DNA of 9,855 nt from an uncultured Verrucomicrobiota bacterium (lineage in GTDB: Bacteria > Verrucomicrobiota > Verrucomicrobiia > Limisphaerales > UBA9464). Position 1 is the stretch's first letter; each line of letters begins with the position of its first letter. Positions 8,863 through 9,855 of the stretch are shown here, piece by piece. The stretch is taken from the NCBI GenBank assembly GCA_903925515.1, contig CAIYFP010000529.1:1-9855 (forward strand), given 5' to 3'. The notes below the pieces were generated by a model that saw only the letters and a list, made by a program, of their open reading frames with translations, searched no databases and was not told the DNA's origin. Both the position numbers and the translations under genes were made by a program.

Positions 8863-8909
8863 CGGACGTGACCCAGCCAGACCTGAGACGGCTCTGCCAC
8901 GCTCCGGGC

Positions 8910-8928
8910 AAGCGGCTGGAAGCCGCTT
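8910..8928. repeat. 8-bp inverted repeat with a 3-nt loop
   Basis: AAGCGGCT (8910-8917) and AGCCGCTT (8921-8928) are perfect inverted arms around GGA. The element lies midway between the two 21-bp repeat copies and has the same arm-loop-arm size, suggesting all three belong to one composite interspersed element. Confidence 0.8.
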
Positions 8929-8954
8929 CCACTCTCTTTCGGCCTTCATGGAAG

Positions 8955-8988
8955 GTGGCAGCGGCATCTTGCCGCTGATGCATTTTTT
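8955..8988. repeat. Copy 2 of the 21-bp hairpin repeat, followed by a six-T tract
   Basis: The 21 bp at 8955-8975 repeat copy 1. Here the stem extends to CAGCGGCA (8959-8966) and TGCCGCTG (8970-8977) around TCT, followed by TTTTTT at 8983-8988. This resembles a + strand terminator, but no + strand gene precedes it in the window, so an interspersed repeat is the better reading. On the - strand, where the neighbouring genes lie, the T tract is on the wrong side. Confidence 0.8.
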
Positions 8989-9080
8989 CTGGCCAGCCAG
9001 CCAGTCCCCAACCCCGCCGCCGCTCGTGGCCAGCCACCTCACGGCACCTCCATGGCGCACGCCGCGTGCCTTCTCGGAGC

Positions 9081-9855
9081 TCAATGCACCTCCCCCCGGA
9101 AAAACCGACGGTCCTCCGCCGTCGCCCCACGCCCCACGCGCACCCGCACCGGCTTCACGTCGTCCGCCATGTACCGGTCACGCTCCGTCGTGCTCGCGGC
9201 CTCCCCGGCCACCCCAAACTTCACCGCTTTCCATCCCGTCATGTCCGCCGACGCCTCCACCGTGTACGTCCGACCGCGCAACCCAAGGAACTCCAGCTCC
9301 GATCGACCCTCTTGAACCCCCTTCGCCGTCACCACAAACCCATCGCCCGGATCAAACGCATACGTCCCCGCCAAGTACTCGTTCAAGTTGCTGATCCCAT
9401 CCCCGTCATCGTCCGCATGGGACTTCACGTCCCCGATCGTTCCCCCGCGCCCCGACGCCGCCATCAACGTCCGCTCCCACGCGTCCGGCATCCCGTCCCC
9501 ATCGGCGTCCTCCCCCAACGTCAGGTCCACCCGCGCCGTCTTCCCGGGCTCCGCCACCAACCCGTTCACCCGGCTCATCTCGATCGGCAGGTACGTCATG
9601 TTCCCCACCCGCACCTTCAGCCGGAACGCCACCGCCGGGAACATCGCCGACGGCTTGTACCTTGAACTGGTGACCCCGCTGTCCATCGGGGCGAAGATCT
9701 CGTAGTTGCCGTCCACGTCGGTCGTCGTGCGGATCGCCGCCGTCACCAAGGCCCCGCCGGGCGTCTCCAGCACCACGGTTGCCTTCGGCAGGTTCAACGG
9801 GTTTCCCTGCTCATCCCGCACCGTCCCGTGCAACGTCTGGTGCGGCGCGGGCGGG
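9081..9855 (-). CDS. Secreted protein with CarboxypepD_reg-like and calcium-binding (thrombospondin type 3-like) repeats; C-terminal part only
   Basis: The frame is open to the window's right edge, giving 257 C-terminal residues without the start. The first visible codons read PPAPHQTLHGTVRDEQGNPL, followed by DVDGNYEIFAP, which is the carboxypeptidase-regulatory-like beta-sandwich pattern. Then come two Asp-rich calcium-binding loops, EDADGDGMPDAWE and HADDDGDGISNLNEYLAGT, of thrombospondin type 3 or EF-hand style. The C-terminal beta-rich module (LEFLGLRGRTYTVEASADMTGW to RRFFRGEVH) is a common ending of large secreted proteins in Verrucomicrobiota-like genomes. The protein is probably exported and stabilised by Ca2+; the missing N-terminal part would decide its role (adhesin, enzyme or surface structure). 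No LPXTG- or PEP-CTERM-type sorting tail is visible. A 463-bp gap separates it from the MBOAT gene, so I read it as a separate transcription unit. Confidence 0.88.
   Translation of the reverse strand, partial: PPAPHQTLHGTVRDEQGNPLNLPKATVVLETPGGALVTAAIRTTTDVDGNYEIFAPMDSGVTSSRYKPSAMFPAVAFRLKVRVGNMTYLPIEMSRVNGLVAEPGKTARVDLTLGEDADGDGMPDAWERTLMAASGRGGTIGDVKSHADDDGDGISNLNEYLAGTYAFDPGDGFVVTAKGVQEGRSELEFLGLRGRTYTVEASADMTGWKAVKFGVAGEAASTTERDRYMADDVKPVRVRVGRGATAEDRRFFRGEVH

Larger units (their letters stand above)
8618..9080. other. Gene-free region with hairpin repeats
   Basis: This 463-bp stretch separates two - strand units. I see no protein-coding pattern. It contains two copies of a 21-bp repeat (8842-8862 and 8955-8975), an inverted repeat between them (8910-8928), another 7-bp inverted repeat (8719-8725 with 8736-8742) and a direct repeat TGGCCAGCCA (8990-8999 and 9027-9036). 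The MBOAT promoter should lie near 8620-8700, but only a weak candidate is visible there. Confidence 0.7.

Noticed and set aside
8682..8900. 72-codon - strand open frame through the repeat region
   Set aside because: It is made partly from the hairpin repeat and shows no protein pattern.
9057..9069. GCACG-CCG-CGTGC hairpin just past the secreted-protein stop
   Set aside because: It has a 5-bp stem and no T tract on the - strand; it could be a weak terminator but cannot be supported.

Overview
The window is GC-rich bacterial DNA (the third codon position is mostly C) and holds eight protein-coding genes, one of them cut by the right edge. Shine-Dalgarno motifs are mostly absent; the clearest is upstream of the gene at 694. 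The secreted protein at the right end combines a carboxypeptidase-regulatory-like domain, aspartate-rich calcium-binding repeats of thrombospondin type 3 style and a short C-terminal beta domain. Together with the interspersed GC hairpin repeats, this suggests a member of the Verrucomicrobiota (or wider PVC group). That assignment is an inference from gene style, not from a marker gene.

Left part, + strand (1-6290). A gene-free start (1-190) is followed by a two-gene unit: a RidA/YjgF-family protein (191-652) and a fold-type III PLP enzyme of the D-serine dehydratase / D-threonine aldolase family (694-1812). These make biochemical sense together, because RidA proteins hydrolyse the reactive enamines that PLP dehydratases release. 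Next come a Uup-type ABC-F ATPase (1901-3784), which starts on the last base of a four-copy 7-bp tandem repeat, and threonyl-tRNA synthetase (4017-5876), which has all editing and catalytic residues but no N-terminal TGS domain. A terminator-like hairpin with a T tract (3931-3970) lies between uup and thrS. It could terminate uup or attenuate thrS. After thrS comes a small two-helix membrane protein (5937-6290) laid out like a potassium-channel pore, with the selectivity filter altered.

Right part, - strand (6321-9855). Converging on the + strand block is a two-gene unit: an AlgI-like MBOAT acyltransferase (8617-7187), then a membrane-anchored SGNH-like protein (7184-6321), separated by only 2 bp. 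This is the usual membrane O-acyltransferase plus SGNH esterase/transferase pair of exopolysaccharide or cell-wall glycan acetylation. A 463-bp gene-free stretch (8618-9080) carries two copies of a 21-bp repeat and several hairpins. Beyond it is the C-terminal part of the secreted calcium-binding-repeat protein (9855-9081).

Most of the window is housekeeping and ordinary metabolism. I see no phage, CRISPR, toxin-antitoxin or defence locus, no rRNA or tRNA gene, and no insertion sequence. The observations most worth a second look are the pore-like small membrane protein, the RidA-dehydratase pairing, the stand-alone MBOAT-SGNH unit, the hairpin repeats and the tandem heptamer at the uup start.
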